The position numbers were made by a program, and so were the translations under genes. From Desulfobulbaceae bacterium (GTDB lineage: Bacteria > Desulfobacterota > Desulfobulbia > Desulfobulbales > Desulfocapsaceae), in the NCBI GenBank assembly GCA_011390165.1, contig JAABSV010000012.1, forward strand, positions 16,395 through 80,394: DNA of 64,000 bases, written 5' to 3'. The notes under the pieces were generated by a model. It had not been told where the DNA came from and ran no database searches. It was given only the letters and a program-made list of their open reading frames with translations. Within the stretch, counting starts at the first letter, position 1; each line of letters opens with the position of its first letter. Positions 25,982 through 34,463 of the stretch are shown here, piece after piece.

Positions 25982-26458
25982 ATGGGCGGCGAGAGTACTG
26001 ACTTGGCAGTCCAGTTCTGTTGGTTCCTGCCGGCTGCCGAGCGGCTCGGGCTGGCCCTGCCTGCCTACCAAACCGCCGGTGCTGCCGGCATGGATGTTCA
26101 GGCGGCGGTAACCGAGTCGATTACCCTGGCGCCGGGAGAAATCGCCCTGATCCCCACCGGCTTCGGAGTTGCCATCCCATCCGGTTATGAACTACAGGTG
26201 CGGCCCCGCAGCGGCCTGGCCGTTCGGCATGGAATAACTCTGGTCAACGCCCCGGGAACCATCGACGCCGACTATCGTGGGGAGGTGCGCATTGCCTTGC
26301 TCAATCTCGGTGCGAGCGCCTATACCGTGACTCGCGGTGAGAGGATCGCCCAGTTGATTCTGGCGCCGGTCTGCCGAGTGAACTGGCGGGTGGTCGATGT
26401 GCTGCCGGTAACTGAGCGGGGTGAGGGCGGTTTTGGCCACACCGGGCGTTGCAACTAG
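25982..26458 (+). CDS. dut: Deoxyuridine 5'-triphosphate nucleotidohydrolase (dUTPase)
   Basis: A 158-residue trimeric enzyme that hydrolyses dUTP to dUMP and pyrophosphate, keeping uracil out of DNA. Motifs in order: [10 protein letters not shown] (motif 1), [12 protein letters not shown] (motif 2), [14 protein letters not shown] (motif 3), ERIAQLIL (motif 4) and [10 protein letters not shown] (motif 5, phosphate-binding arm). The ATG at 25982 has GGAG five bases upstream; the frame is open earlier, but that region is the terminator. The stop abuts the next start at 26459. Confidence 0.96.
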   Translation: MGGESTDLAVQFCWFLPAAERLGLALPAYQTAGAAGMDVQAAVTESITLAPGEIALIPTGFGVAIPSGYELQVRPRSGLAVRHGITLVNAPGTIDADYRGEVRIALLNLGASAYTVTRGERIAQLILAPVCRVNWRVVDVLPVTERGEGGFGHTGRCN

Positions 26459-27226
26459 ATGCAGTTTTCCCTGTTGGGCAGTGGCAGTCGCGGCAACAGC
26501 CTCTATGTGGAGAGTGGCTGCACCGCCATTCTCATCGATGCCGGTTTTTCCGGCCGGGAAATCGCCGCTCGTCTTACCTCGATCGACCGCGATCTTTCCA
26601 GGCTGCAGGCAATCTGCCTGACCCACGAACACGCCGACCATATTCACGGGGTTGGCGTTCTCTCCAGGCGTTGTCGAGTTCCGGTACACGCCAATCCCGG
26701 CACCTTTGCCGCCGGCGAGAGCAGACTGGGTACGGTGCATGAACGTCGTGAGTTTACGACTGGCCAGCAGTTTACCATTGGCGACCTGGAGGTGCGCTCC
26801 TTTGCCCTTTCCCACGATACCGCCGACCCGGTCGGTTTTGTGGTCAGCGACGGCCGCACGAGCCTGGGCTATTGTACCGATACCGGCAAGGTTTCGCATC
26901 TGATGGCGCACCGACTGGCCGGTTGCAGTGCCCTGATCCTCGAATTCAACCACAACCTCGAATTGCTCAAAAACGGCCCCTACCCTTTACCGCTTCAACA
27001 GCGGGTCCGCTCAAGCCATGGCCATCTCTGCAATGAGGCAGCGGCAGATTTTCTCCGCATGTTGCAGGATGACCCGCTTCAACTGGTGGTACTGGCACAT
27101 CTCAGTGAAACCAACAACACCCCGGCACTGGCCGAAGCGGCAGCCCGCGAGGCGTTGCCGTCCGATTGGCAGGGGAACTGGCTGGTGGCCGGGCAGAGTC
27201 GGGCCACCCCGCTGCAGGTCATCTGA
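26459..27226 (+). CDS. MBL-fold metallohydrolase, YycJ/WalJ-like
   Basis: A 255-residue metallo-beta-lactamase-fold hydrolase. LLGSGSRGNSLYVESGCTAI is the N-terminal hallmark of the YycJ group; THEHADHIHG supplies the HxHxDH metal ligands (56-61), with ALSHDTADPVGF and AHLSETNNTP providing the later His residues. YycJ homologues are implicated in DNA repair or cell-wall coordination in Gram-positives; the role here is not established. It starts directly after the dut stop, so the two form a small operon. Confidence 0.88.
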   Translation: MQFSLLGSGSRGNSLYVESGCTAILIDAGFSGREIAARLTSIDRDLSRLQAICLTHEHADHIHGVGVLSRRCRVPVHANPGTFAAGESRLGTVHERREFTTGQQFTIGDLEVRSFALSHDTADPVGFVVSDGRTSLGYCTDTGKVSHLMAHRLAGCSALILEFNHNLELLKNGPYPLPLQQRVRSSHGHLCNEAAADFLRMLQDDPLQLVVLAHLSETNNTPALAEAAAREALPSDWQGNWLVAGQSRATPLQVI

Positions 27227-27228
27227 GT

Positions 27229-27251
27229 GGTGATGGACGGTACCCATCACC
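27229..27251 (+). terminator. Hairpin after the MBL hydrolase gene (weak terminator)
   Basis: GGTGATGG (27229-27236) pairs with CCATCACC (27244-27251) over a seven-base loop. No T-run follows, so Rho-independent termination would be weak. It abuts the start of repeat copy A. Confidence 0.45.
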
Positions 27252-27379
27252 AGCACCCCATTTTCGTCCGATCAGACCGCATCACAGAGCCAACACAAAC
27301 TCGACGACCTGTGCCTTTAACGAACCTCGAGCAGTGGATGAAGGGATAAACTCATCTGGCTTCTGCAGCCTTTTGCTGC
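27245..27379 (+). repeat. Dispersed repeat family 1, copy A
   Basis: Blocks in order: ACCAGCACCCCATTTTCG with CCGATCAGACC, then CTCGACGACCTGTGCC with AACGAACCTCGAGCA, then GGCTTCTGCAGCCTTTTGCT ending GC. The same blocks in the same order occur at 37021-37142 (plus) and 16185-16316 (minus). The terminal GCAGCCTTTTGCTGC is a five-pair hairpin. It lies in the convergent gap between an MBL hydrolase gene and yhbY and contains no gene. The rest of 27227-27515 shows a short direct repeat GTGGACGATTGCAA near 27386-27415. Confidence 0.8.
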
Positions 27380-27515
27380 TTGCCAGTGGACGATTGCAAG
27401 TGGACGATTGCAAGGGGACGGCCTGTTTAAAGGCTCACCGGCGAAAGACGGCCAGGGATTTCCGGGCCGGGGAGAGCGGCAATCGCTGCTGCTGATGGAC
27501 CAACTCCCCTTGGGC

Positions 27516-27842
27516 TCAAGTCCCCTTGGGCAGGATGATCCGTTTTTCCCGGGGAAGTTCCGGGTTGGGCCGATAGAGGACGATGATTTTGCCGATCAGC
27601 TGGACGGCGCTGCTGCCGGTCTGTTCGGTAACAGCCTGACAGGTGTGGTGTTTTTCCAAACCGCTGTTGTTGCCGATCTTCACCTTGATCAGTTCGTGGT
27701 GGCCCAGTTCGCTATCGATGGTCTTGACGATCGCCTCGCTCAGCCCCTCCTTGCCGATATGCACATAGGGGCTCAAGGGGTGTGCTAGACCTTTCAAAAA
27801 CTGTTTCTGTCGGCTGGTCAGGTTGTTTGGTGCTGCTGGCAT
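27516..27842 (-). CDS. yhbY: YhbY/CRS1-CRM domain RNA-binding protein
   Basis: A 108-residue single-CRM-domain protein that associates with pre-50S ribosomes in E. coli. LTSRQKQFLKGLAHPLSPYV followed by HIGKEGLSEAIVKTIDSELG is the conserved fold with the GKxG loop; HELIKVKI and the late IGKIIVLYRP complete it. Start at 27842 has GGAT-rich purines upstream. It lies 42 bases downstream of the TraB-family gene on the same strand. Confidence 0.93.
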   Translation of the reverse strand: MPAAPNNLTSRQKQFLKGLAHPLSPYVHIGKEGLSEAIVKTIDSELGHHELIKVKIGNNSGLEKHHTCQAVTEQTGSSAVQLIGKIIVLYRPNPELPREKRIILPKGT

Positions 27843-27884
27843 GGGGTATCCTTGTGGCGAAGCTGCTAGTGGAGAAGGGCGGGG

Positions 27885-29081
27885 TTACCCGGCCAGATTC
27901 TTGAAAATTTCGTAGCCACCTACCCAGGTCCCTATCGCTGAGCCGATACTGGTGAGGAAGAAGACCAGAAAGACCCTGAGTAGACGGTTCCGCCACCAAC
28001 CGCGGCAGGTGGCGATATCTTCTCCGGCGGTTTCGAATTCCCGCACCATTGGGGGAGAGGTGAGAACCTGCAGAAAGGCGCAGACGTAGCCGGCGCCGAT
28101 TACCGGCGTCAGGCTGGTGATCGGGGCGGCGGCAAAGGCACCGAGTGTGGTAAGAGGGTGGGCTAGAGCGAGGAGGGCACCGATTGCAGCCGGTATGCCG
28201 TTGGCGAGAATCCAGAAGAGCAGGTTCTCCCCGGCCACAGCTGCGCCTTTCTGCACCCCGATGGCAATCAGGGCACCGATGATCAGCAGTGGAACCGACC
28301 AGCCGGCTATCTTGTACCCTCTGGAAACAGCCGGGATTTTGGTGATCTCGGCGATCTGGTGGGCGTTATCGACGGCAAATCCCTTGAGCATGCCGGCCAG
28401 ATGGCCGGCGCCGACTACCGCTACCAACCGCTTGCCCGGTGAAGACTTGATCTTTTCGGCCAGGTAGATATCCCGCTCGTCGATGAGGACCCTTTTCAGA
28501 TCGGGCAAGGTCTCGGCCATCTCGGCCATCATCTCGGAGAGCACATCGCTCTGCTTCAGTTGCTGCAGTTTCTCCTCCGAAATGGCACTACGGTCGAAGA
28601 GTCCGGTGAGCAGGGAGGCGAGGAGGTAGCCCTTTTTCCAGAACGAGGTGGATTTCCAGGCCCGGCGGAGGGTGATCCGGACATCACGGTCACAGAGGGA
28701 GAGGGGAATCTGCAACCGCTTGGCAGTCTCCGCAGCCATCAGCAGTTCGGCGCCTGGAAGGACGCCGAGTTGGCCGCCGAGCCGTTTCTGGTAGGAGGCC
28801 ATGAGCAGGCTGACCAGCAGGGTGGAGAGCTGTTTGTTTTTGATGATCGTTTTCAGATCAAGGGACTGCCACTGCTGCTTCTGGCTCAGAGCACGATACC
28901 GTTTGTCGTCCAGTTCCAGACAGACGCAGTCAGGCTGTTCCTGCTCGATTACGGTCTTCACCAAATCAACCGACTCGCGGGAGATATGGGCGGTTCCCAC
29001 CAGCAGGATAGTCCGGTCACCGTGCTCGATGATCCGAACATCCTCGCCGTACTGGTAGGCGGGAAAGGGGGTGTTTGTCAT
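27885..29081 (-). CDS. TraB/PrgY family membrane protein
   Basis: A 398-residue protein with an N-terminal TraB/TIKI-like domain and a hydrophobic C-terminus. LLVGTAHISRESVDLVKTVI carries the GTAH motif, and VCLELDDKRYRAL is the conserved ExD-type segment; AVVGAGHLAGMLKG contains the third GxxH motif. TIKI relatives are metalloproteases, so these residues may bind metal. Residues about 260-395 form several membrane segments (VPLLIIGALIAIGVQKG, NGIPAAIGALLALAHPLTTL, VFLVFFLTSIGSAIGTW). Enterococcal PrgY limits pheromone activity; the bacterial role here is unknown. It sits between mltD and yhbY. Confidence 0.85.
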   Translation of the reverse strand: MTNTPFPAYQYGEDVRIIEHGDRTILLVGTAHISRESVDLVKTVIEQEQPDCVCLELDDKRYRALSQKQQWQSLDLKTIIKNKQLSTLLVSLLMASYQKRLGGQLGVLPGAELLMAAETAKRLQIPLSLCDRDVRITLRRAWKSTSFWKKGYLLASLLTGLFDRSAISEEKLQQLKQSDVLSEMMAEMAETLPDLKRVLIDERDIYLAEKIKSSPGKRLVAVVGAGHLAGMLKGFAVDNAHQIAEITKIPAVSRGYKIAGWSVPLLIIGALIAIGVQKGAAVAGENLLFWILANGIPAAIGALLALAHPLTTLGAFAAAPITSLTPVIGAGYVCAFLQVLTSPPMVREFETAGEDIATCRGWWRNRLLRVFLVFFLTSIGSAIGTWVGGYEIFKNLAG

Positions 29082-29205
29082 GGTCGAGTTGGTGCTCTCC
29101 GTCGCTTTGCTCTCCGTCGGCGTTGCTCCCTCAGCCGGATGGGCCGGACCTGTCCATCATGCCTGGTTCGGCAGGTAAGAAAGGGCTGCCGGCCTTCGAG
29201 CCGGG

Positions 29206-30909
29206 TTATCCCTCGTGGATTATTAACGTGTTGCCGGGAAGAATCCGATCAGATTTGAGGTTGTTCCAGCTCTTGATATCCTGCGGTGAGGCACTGAACC
29301 GTCTGGAGATGGTCCACAGCGAATCCCCCCGGCGGACACTGTAGAGGTGAGAGCGCTCATCGTTGCCCACCAACCGGCGCTTGTACTCTCCGGCCCTGAG
29401 GGCGGTATGGCTGGAATTATCACCGGCGGGGGAGGGAGCTGACGTCAAGGTGGCGGGGGCCGACCCGGTGTTGATATAGAGGGCCAACTGCTGGCCGATC
29501 TGCAGGGTGTGGCGGTTGCGCAGACCGTTCCAACTGACAACAAGATCGATGGGGACGCTGTACCGGCTGGAAATGGCTGAGAGGGTATCGCCTTTGGCTA
29601 CCTGATGGAGAATCAAGCTATCCCGGTTGGCAGCCATGATCCGGCCGGCACTGTTGGCCGGAAGAAGGCTGTAGCTGATGGTGTTGCGGGGAATGCGCAG
29701 GTTGCGTCCGGCGACCAGTTTGCCACTGCGGAGGTCGTTCACCTTGAGCAGTGTCGTCCGGTTGATCCCATAGTGTTTGCTGATCCCGGCCAGGGTTTCA
29801 CCAGTTCGTATGGTATGGCTGATGTAGCCGGTGTTCACTGTCGAATGGAGCCGAGCCAGATTATCGCTGGCCAGGGCGGCGGACGCCGCCGGCACGTTGA
29901 CTTCACAGGCACCGGTGTCTGACGGGGTTCTCGGCTGGCGCAGATGCTGGTTCAGCCGTTTAATCTCTTTGACGGTGCTGCCGCTGACCAGGGCAATTGC
30001 TTCCAGACTCAGGCCACCGGGGACGGTGATGCTCTCATAGTTCAGCGGCGGATGGTAGTCAATGGCTGTAAAACCGAACCGCTCCGGTTCCTTGGCGATG
30101 AGCAGGGCGGCGATCAGTTTGGGTACGTAGCGGCTGGTTTCCAGCGGCAGATATTTCTTGCCAGCCAGATCCCAGAAGTTGTTCACCTTATACTTGCTCA
30201 GCCCTTTGCGGATCCGCCCGGGGCCGCCGTTGTAGGCGGCGACGGCCAGGTGCCAGTCGCCAAACTCCTGATAGAGGTCGGCAAGATACTGGACAGCAGC
30301 CCGGGTTGATTTGAGGACGTCCCGCCGTTCATCAACATGGGCGTCAATGCGCAGGTGGTACTGTTTGCCGGTACCGGCCATGAACTGCCAAAGCCCCACT
30401 GCCTTGGCCCGGGAGGTGGCGGACTGGCTGAAACCACTCTCAATCATCGACAAATAGACAAGATCACGGGGGAGTCCGGCGGTCGCCAGTTCTTCCTCCA
30501 TTATCTGCCGGTAGGCGGTCGATCTGGCCAGCCACAGGGCAAAGTGCTTGCGCTGACGGGTCTGAAAGAGGTTGAGATACATTTCAACCTGATTGTTATG
30601 GACGATGGGAAAGTCGTAGACCACACTGTCGGAGGGGTGAAGGGTGACCGGTGCGGTCGACTTCTGCCAGATATCGGTCTGGCCGAGGGTGACAAGTTCC
30701 TCGTCCAGGCACATCTGCATCTCCAGATCCTCGAACTCCGGTTCTGCTGTTTCCGGAAGAGCGACTTCGGCACCCTCAAGGGGATCAGGGCGATCAAGCG
30801 GCGCATCGACGAACAGTTCCCTGTCGGCACAGCCGCCAAGACCGAGCAGAACGGTAAGAAAGAAGGTGAGCAGCAGGAAGCGGAATGTTGCTGGTGCTGG
30901 CTGATTCAT
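29206..30909 (-). CDS. mltD: Membrane-bound lytic transglycosylase D-like lipoprotein with three LysM domains
   Basis: A 567-residue envelope lipoprotein that cleaves peptidoglycan glycan strands. The signal peptide ends LLGLGGC (lipid-attached Cys27). The SLT domain carries the catalytic Glu157 in SMIESGFSQSATSRAKAVGL, then WQFMAGTGKQYHL and AVAAYNGGPGRI. Three LysM repeats follow: HTIRTGETLAGISKHYGIN, HQVAKGDTLSAISSRYSVP and YSVRRGDSLWTISRRFSAS. Residues 30-95 are a Pro/Glu-rich linker. It is divergent from the large penicillin-binding protein, so cell-wall cutting and synthesis genes share a 223-base intergenic region. Confidence 0.94.
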   Translation of the reverse strand: MNQPAPATFRFLLLTFFLTVLLGLGGCADRELFVDAPLDRPDPLEGAEVALPETAEPEFEDLEMQMCLDEELVTLGQTDIWQKSTAPVTLHPSDSVVYDFPIVHNNQVEMYLNLFQTRQRKHFALWLARSTAYRQIMEEELATAGLPRDLVYLSMIESGFSQSATSRAKAVGLWQFMAGTGKQYHLRIDAHVDERRDVLKSTRAAVQYLADLYQEFGDWHLAVAAYNGGPGRIRKGLSKYKVNNFWDLAGKKYLPLETSRYVPKLIAALLIAKEPERFGFTAIDYHPPLNYESITVPGGLSLEAIALVSGSTVKEIKRLNQHLRQPRTPSDTGACEVNVPAASAALASDNLARLHSTVNTGYISHTIRTGETLAGISKHYGINRTTLLKVNDLRSGKLVAGRNLRIPRNTISYSLLPANSAGRIMAANRDSLILHQVAKGDTLSAISSRYSVPIDLVVSWNGLRNRHTLQIGQQLALYINTGSAPATLTSAPSPAGDNSSHTALRAGEYKRRLVGNDERSHLYSVRRGDSLWTISRRFSASPQDIKSWNNLKSDRILPGNTLIIHEG

Positions 30910-31132
30910 GAACGGTTTGACATGGTCCAGTATCGTCGGGGTTGGTGGCGGGAAAATGTTCGGCCATCGTTGTTGAGTTATCGCAGACAGCGGTGTACAC
31001 TGGTCTTTTCATACCGACCGGCCACACCTCCTCGTATAAAACCGAACTGCCGGATAATTGCAAGATTTTATACGGCCTGTTTTCGGGGCCGGAACGTTTT
31101 TAGCCAAGTAAAGAGAGCAGAACGACCAGCTT

Positions 31133-34100
31133 ATGTTGAAAAAAATGTTGGCCATCTTTTTTCTCCTCGGCGTAATCGCCATCGCCGGAGGCGCCGGAGC
31201 CTATTACCACCTGGTGGTTCTGTACCCCGGAGAGGAGATCGGTCGAGACAATATCCAGCGGATTCTCGCTCGGGAGAGTGAGGTCTACTACAGTGATGGG
31301 GAGACCAGGCTGGGGGTTTTCTTTGATACCGCTCATCGACAGTACGTGCCCTTTCGGGATATTCCCAAGGCTTTCGTCGATGCCCTGGTGGCGGCGGAAG
31401 ACGAACGTTTTTTCAGCCATATTGGCTTTGACCCCTTCGGGATAGCCCGGGCTGTGCTGCGTAATATCGAGGCCGGGCGAGTGGTGGAGGGAGGGAGCAC
31501 GCTCAGCCAGCAGACCGCCAAAAACCTGTTCAAACGAACTGAACGGTCGCTTACCGAAAAACTTAAGGAACTGCTCTATGCCCTGCGTCTTGAGTACCAC
31601 TACAGCAAGGAGGAGATCTTCGAGTTCTACGCCAACCAGTTCTATGTCAGTGGCAACGGCCATGGCCTGGGGGTGGCTGCCAGGTACTATTTTGACAAGG
31701 ATCTTGCCGATCTCAGCCTGCTGGAATGCGCCTATATCGCCGGTAGCGTCAAGCGGCCCAATTTTTACAATCCGTTCATCAAGAAAACCGCTCCGGCGGC
31801 GGAGCAGGCCCGCCGGCAGGGGAAAATCCGCCTGAACTATGTTTTGGGCAAGATGAACAGTCTTGGTATGATCTCCGAAACCACCTACCGCCAGGCCCTG
31901 GCAGAAGAACTGGCTCTCAATCAGGGGCGAGTGGGCTATGCCCTCGATTACGCCCTCGAACAGGTGCGGGAGGCGGTCTCTTCCAGTGAACTGCAGGCGG
32001 CCCTGGAGGAACAAGGTATCGATAATATTGCCACATCCGGGGTGAGAATCATCACCACCGTCGACCAGGATCTGCAGCATCAGACCCTGATGCTGCTCCG
32101 CACGGAGTTGTCACGGTTGGATGTTCGTCTCCGGGGCTACGACCACGACGAGGTGCAGAGTGAACTGGCCGCCCTGGAGTACAGCGGCGACAGTGATCTG
32201 GAGGAAGGGGCCTTTCTCTTCGGAACAGTTACTGCGGTGAACGGTGAGAGGAAAAATGTGCGGCTGGAGGTGGAACTGGCGAAAAATCTCGGCGGCGGAG
32301 TGATTACCAGCAGTGGTCTGGAGAAGTTGGTAACCGCCCTGGTCAAGTACCAGCGTCATCTCTGGACGGAGGTGGGGATCGAGGACCAGCAGAGTCTGCT
32401 GGCCGAACTTCGCCCGGGAGATCGGGTTTGGGTGCGAGTGCTCAGCGTGGCGCCGGAGATTGAACTGGAACTGGCCCGGTATCCTTTTCTGCAGGGAGGG
32501 GCAATCATCGTCCGCGACGGAATGATTAAAGGGATTGCCGGGGGAAGTGACAACCGCTTTTACAACCGGGCGACCCAGGCAAAGAGGACACTCGGTTCCG
32601 CCTTCAAGATCCTGGTGTATGCCGCTGCTCTTCAACTTGGCTGGAACAGTACCGATCTGCTCAACAACCAGCGGAATCTCTTTGTCTATCATGGGCAGCC
32701 CTATTTCCCCCGACCTGACCACCAGAGCCCTTTTGCCACGGTCTCCATGAACTGGGCGGGAGTGCTTTCCGAAAATCTCGCCTCGGTCTGGCTGCTCGCC
32801 CACCTTTGTGACCACCTTTCGATGAGCCAGTTCCGTGATCTGGCTGAAAACCTCGGTCTTGCCCCGCGAGTGGTTGATGGTGTGGAAGAACCCTATCGCA
32901 ATTACCGGGCACGAATCCGCGACCGATACGGTATCGTCGTCACCCGCCAGACCCTGCGGGAGGCGGCCTATCGGCAGGCGGTGGCCAACCTGGAAAGCGA
33001 CTTCATCTTCGCCGGCAGGGTTGCCGAGTACCAGCTGATCAGAGAGCTTCCCTATGGCCATGACTTTCCGGCTTTTCGTCAAGAGGTGGAGGCCGTGCTG
33101 GCTAAAGGCGGGCTGGGCGAGTCGGCCCGACGGGAACTGGAACTCCGGCAGGCACTCCTCAGCAACCACTTCCTCCTTCTGGATTCGTCTCGGCAGCAAT
33201 TGACCGCTTACCGGCGCCAGCTTATGGAAGCGGCTGGGGAGCCTTTTCTTGGCCAAGGTACCGGTGGCCTCTGGCATGATCAGGAGACTGCAACCTTTCA
33301 TTTTTTTGCCAACCAAGGGGGGAGTTTCCCGCTCAGACCGGTAGCTGTCGAGCAATTGCGCCGTTACCTGGCCGGTCTTGACGATGGGGCCCGGCAAGAA
33401 TTCTGGGAGAGCGTCCGCCTGGAGGGCCTTGCCCAGGTTGGTACAATCGACCGTGTTGTCCGCCAACTGGAAGAAGAGGAAAAAAAACTGGTTGATACCC
33501 TCCCCTACAGCTTTGCAGTCCTTGCTCAGGTCGAGGATTTCCGGCAGACAGTCAGCCTCCAGTACCTGGTCCGCCTGGGGGAAGCGCTGGGGATTCGATC
33601 GTCGCTCGAGCCGGTACTCTCCTTTCCGCTTGGCTCAAGTGTGGTCAGTCTCCTTGAGGGTACCAGGATGTACGAGGCGCTCCTTACTGGTCGGGTGACC
33701 ACCTTTGGTGCCAGTGAGGGGGATGGCGGCAACGATAACCTGGCTATCATCGACCGGATCGAGTCGCCGGATGGGCGAGTTCTCTATCGGCCGACACCAT
33801 CGACCACGACGGTCATCGACCGCAAAACCTCCCTTGCACTAGCCGGTATCCTGGAGAATGTCGTCAAATTCGGCACTGGTCGGGCCGCCGACCGGTCGGT
33901 GCGGTTCCGGGAGAAGGAGGGTGGGGGCGGTGCCGAGATCGCTGCTCTCGATTTAAAAGTCCCCCTGCTTGGCAAGACCGGCACCGCCAACAACTATACC
34001 AACGCCGCATTTCTCGGATATGTACCGGGGATTGCGGAGAGCGGTTCGGCAATGAGGCTGGAGGGGGGCTATGCGGTTGGGGTGTATGTCGGTTTTGACG

Positions 34101-34453
34101 ACAATCAGGAGATGCGTCGGGGGTCAACCCGGATAACCGGTGCTTCCGGTGCTCTGCCGACCTGGAGTGGGATCGCCGAGGCAATCCTCGCCGAACAGCA
34201 CTACCTGGAGAGGCTTGACCCGGTGGATCTTTCGTTTTATGGTCTGCGGATGGTCTGGCCGGAATTGGGCCAGAGCAACCTGGCTGCCGACCCTGATCAG
34301 GGGGGCAAAATAGTGGAACCGCCGGCCGAAGTGGGCGCTTCTGCACGCTACCAGCCGGCAATTTTGACCTTTGGTGAAAAAACAGCGGCCGGAAGATTTC
34401 TGCCGGAACGCAACTATCTGCCGTTTTGGCAACATGCGGCGAGCGGGGAGTGA
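31133..34453 (+). CDS. Bifunctional class A penicillin-binding protein with enlarged transpeptidase region
   Basis: A 1106-residue inner-membrane peptidoglycan synthase. Residues 6-28 are the membrane anchor. The GT51 glycosyltransferase has AAEDERFFSHIGFDPFGIAR with Glu89, GGSTLSQQTAKNL and the RLEYHYSKEEIFEFYANQFY segment. The transpeptidase has Ser489 in TLGSAFK, SEN at 546-548 and KTG at 948-950 (LLGKTGTANNYTNAAFLGYV). About 400 residues separate SxN from KTG, roughly 200 more than in ordinary PBP1A; the insertion is mostly helical and charged (RELELRQALL, EEEEKKLVDTL). A lipoprotein gene follows after 10 bases. The ribosome-binding site is weak. Confidence 0.92.
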   Translation: MLKKMLAIFFLLGVIAIAGGAGAYYHLVVLYPGEEIGRDNIQRILARESEVYYSDGETRLGVFFDTAHRQYVPFRDIPKAFVDALVAAEDERFFSHIGFDPFGIARAVLRNIEAGRVVEGGSTLSQQTAKNLFKRTERSLTEKLKELLYALRLEYHYSKEEIFEFYANQFYVSGNGHGLGVAARYYFDKDLADLSLLECAYIAGSVKRPNFYNPFIKKTAPAAEQARRQGKIRLNYVLGKMNSLGMISETTYRQALAEELALNQGRVGYALDYALEQVREAVSSSELQAALEEQGIDNIATSGVRIITTVDQDLQHQTLMLLRTELSRLDVRLRGYDHDEVQSELAALEYSGDSDLEEGAFLFGTVTAVNGERKNVRLEVELAKNLGGGVITSSGLEKLVTALVKYQRHLWTEVGIEDQQSLLAELRPGDRVWVRVLSVAPEIELELARYPFLQGGAIIVRDGMIKGIAGGSDNRFYNRATQAKRTLGSAFKILVYAAALQLGWNSTDLLNNQRNLFVYHGQPYFPRPDHQSPFATVSMNWAGVLSENLASVWLLAHLCDHLSMSQFRDLAENLGLAPRVVDGVEEPYRNYRARIRDRYGIVVTRQTLREAAYRQAVANLESDFIFAGRVAEYQLIRELPYGHDFPAFRQEVEAVLAKGGLGESARRELELRQALLSNHFLLLDSSRQQLTAYRRQLMEAAGEPFLGQGTGGLWHDQETATFHFFANQGGSFPLRPVAVEQLRRYLAGLDDGARQEFWESVRLEGLAQVGTIDRVVRQLEEEEKKLVDTLPYSFAVLAQVEDFRQTVSLQYLVRLGEALGIRSSLEPVLSFPLGSSVVSLLEGTRMYEALLTGRVTTFGASEGDGGNDNLAIIDRIESPDGRVLYRPTPSTTTVIDRKTSLALAGILENVVKFGTGRAADRSVRFREKEGGGGAEIAALDLKVPLLGKTGTANNYTNAAFLGYVPGIAESGSAMRLEGGYAVGVYVGFDDNQEMRRGSTRITGASGALPTWSGIAEAILAEQHYLERLDPVDLSFYGLRMVWPELGQSNLAADPDQGGKIVEPPAEVGASARYQPAILTFGEKTAAGRFLPERNYLPFWQHAASGE

Positions 34454-34463
34454 GGGTGCAGGT

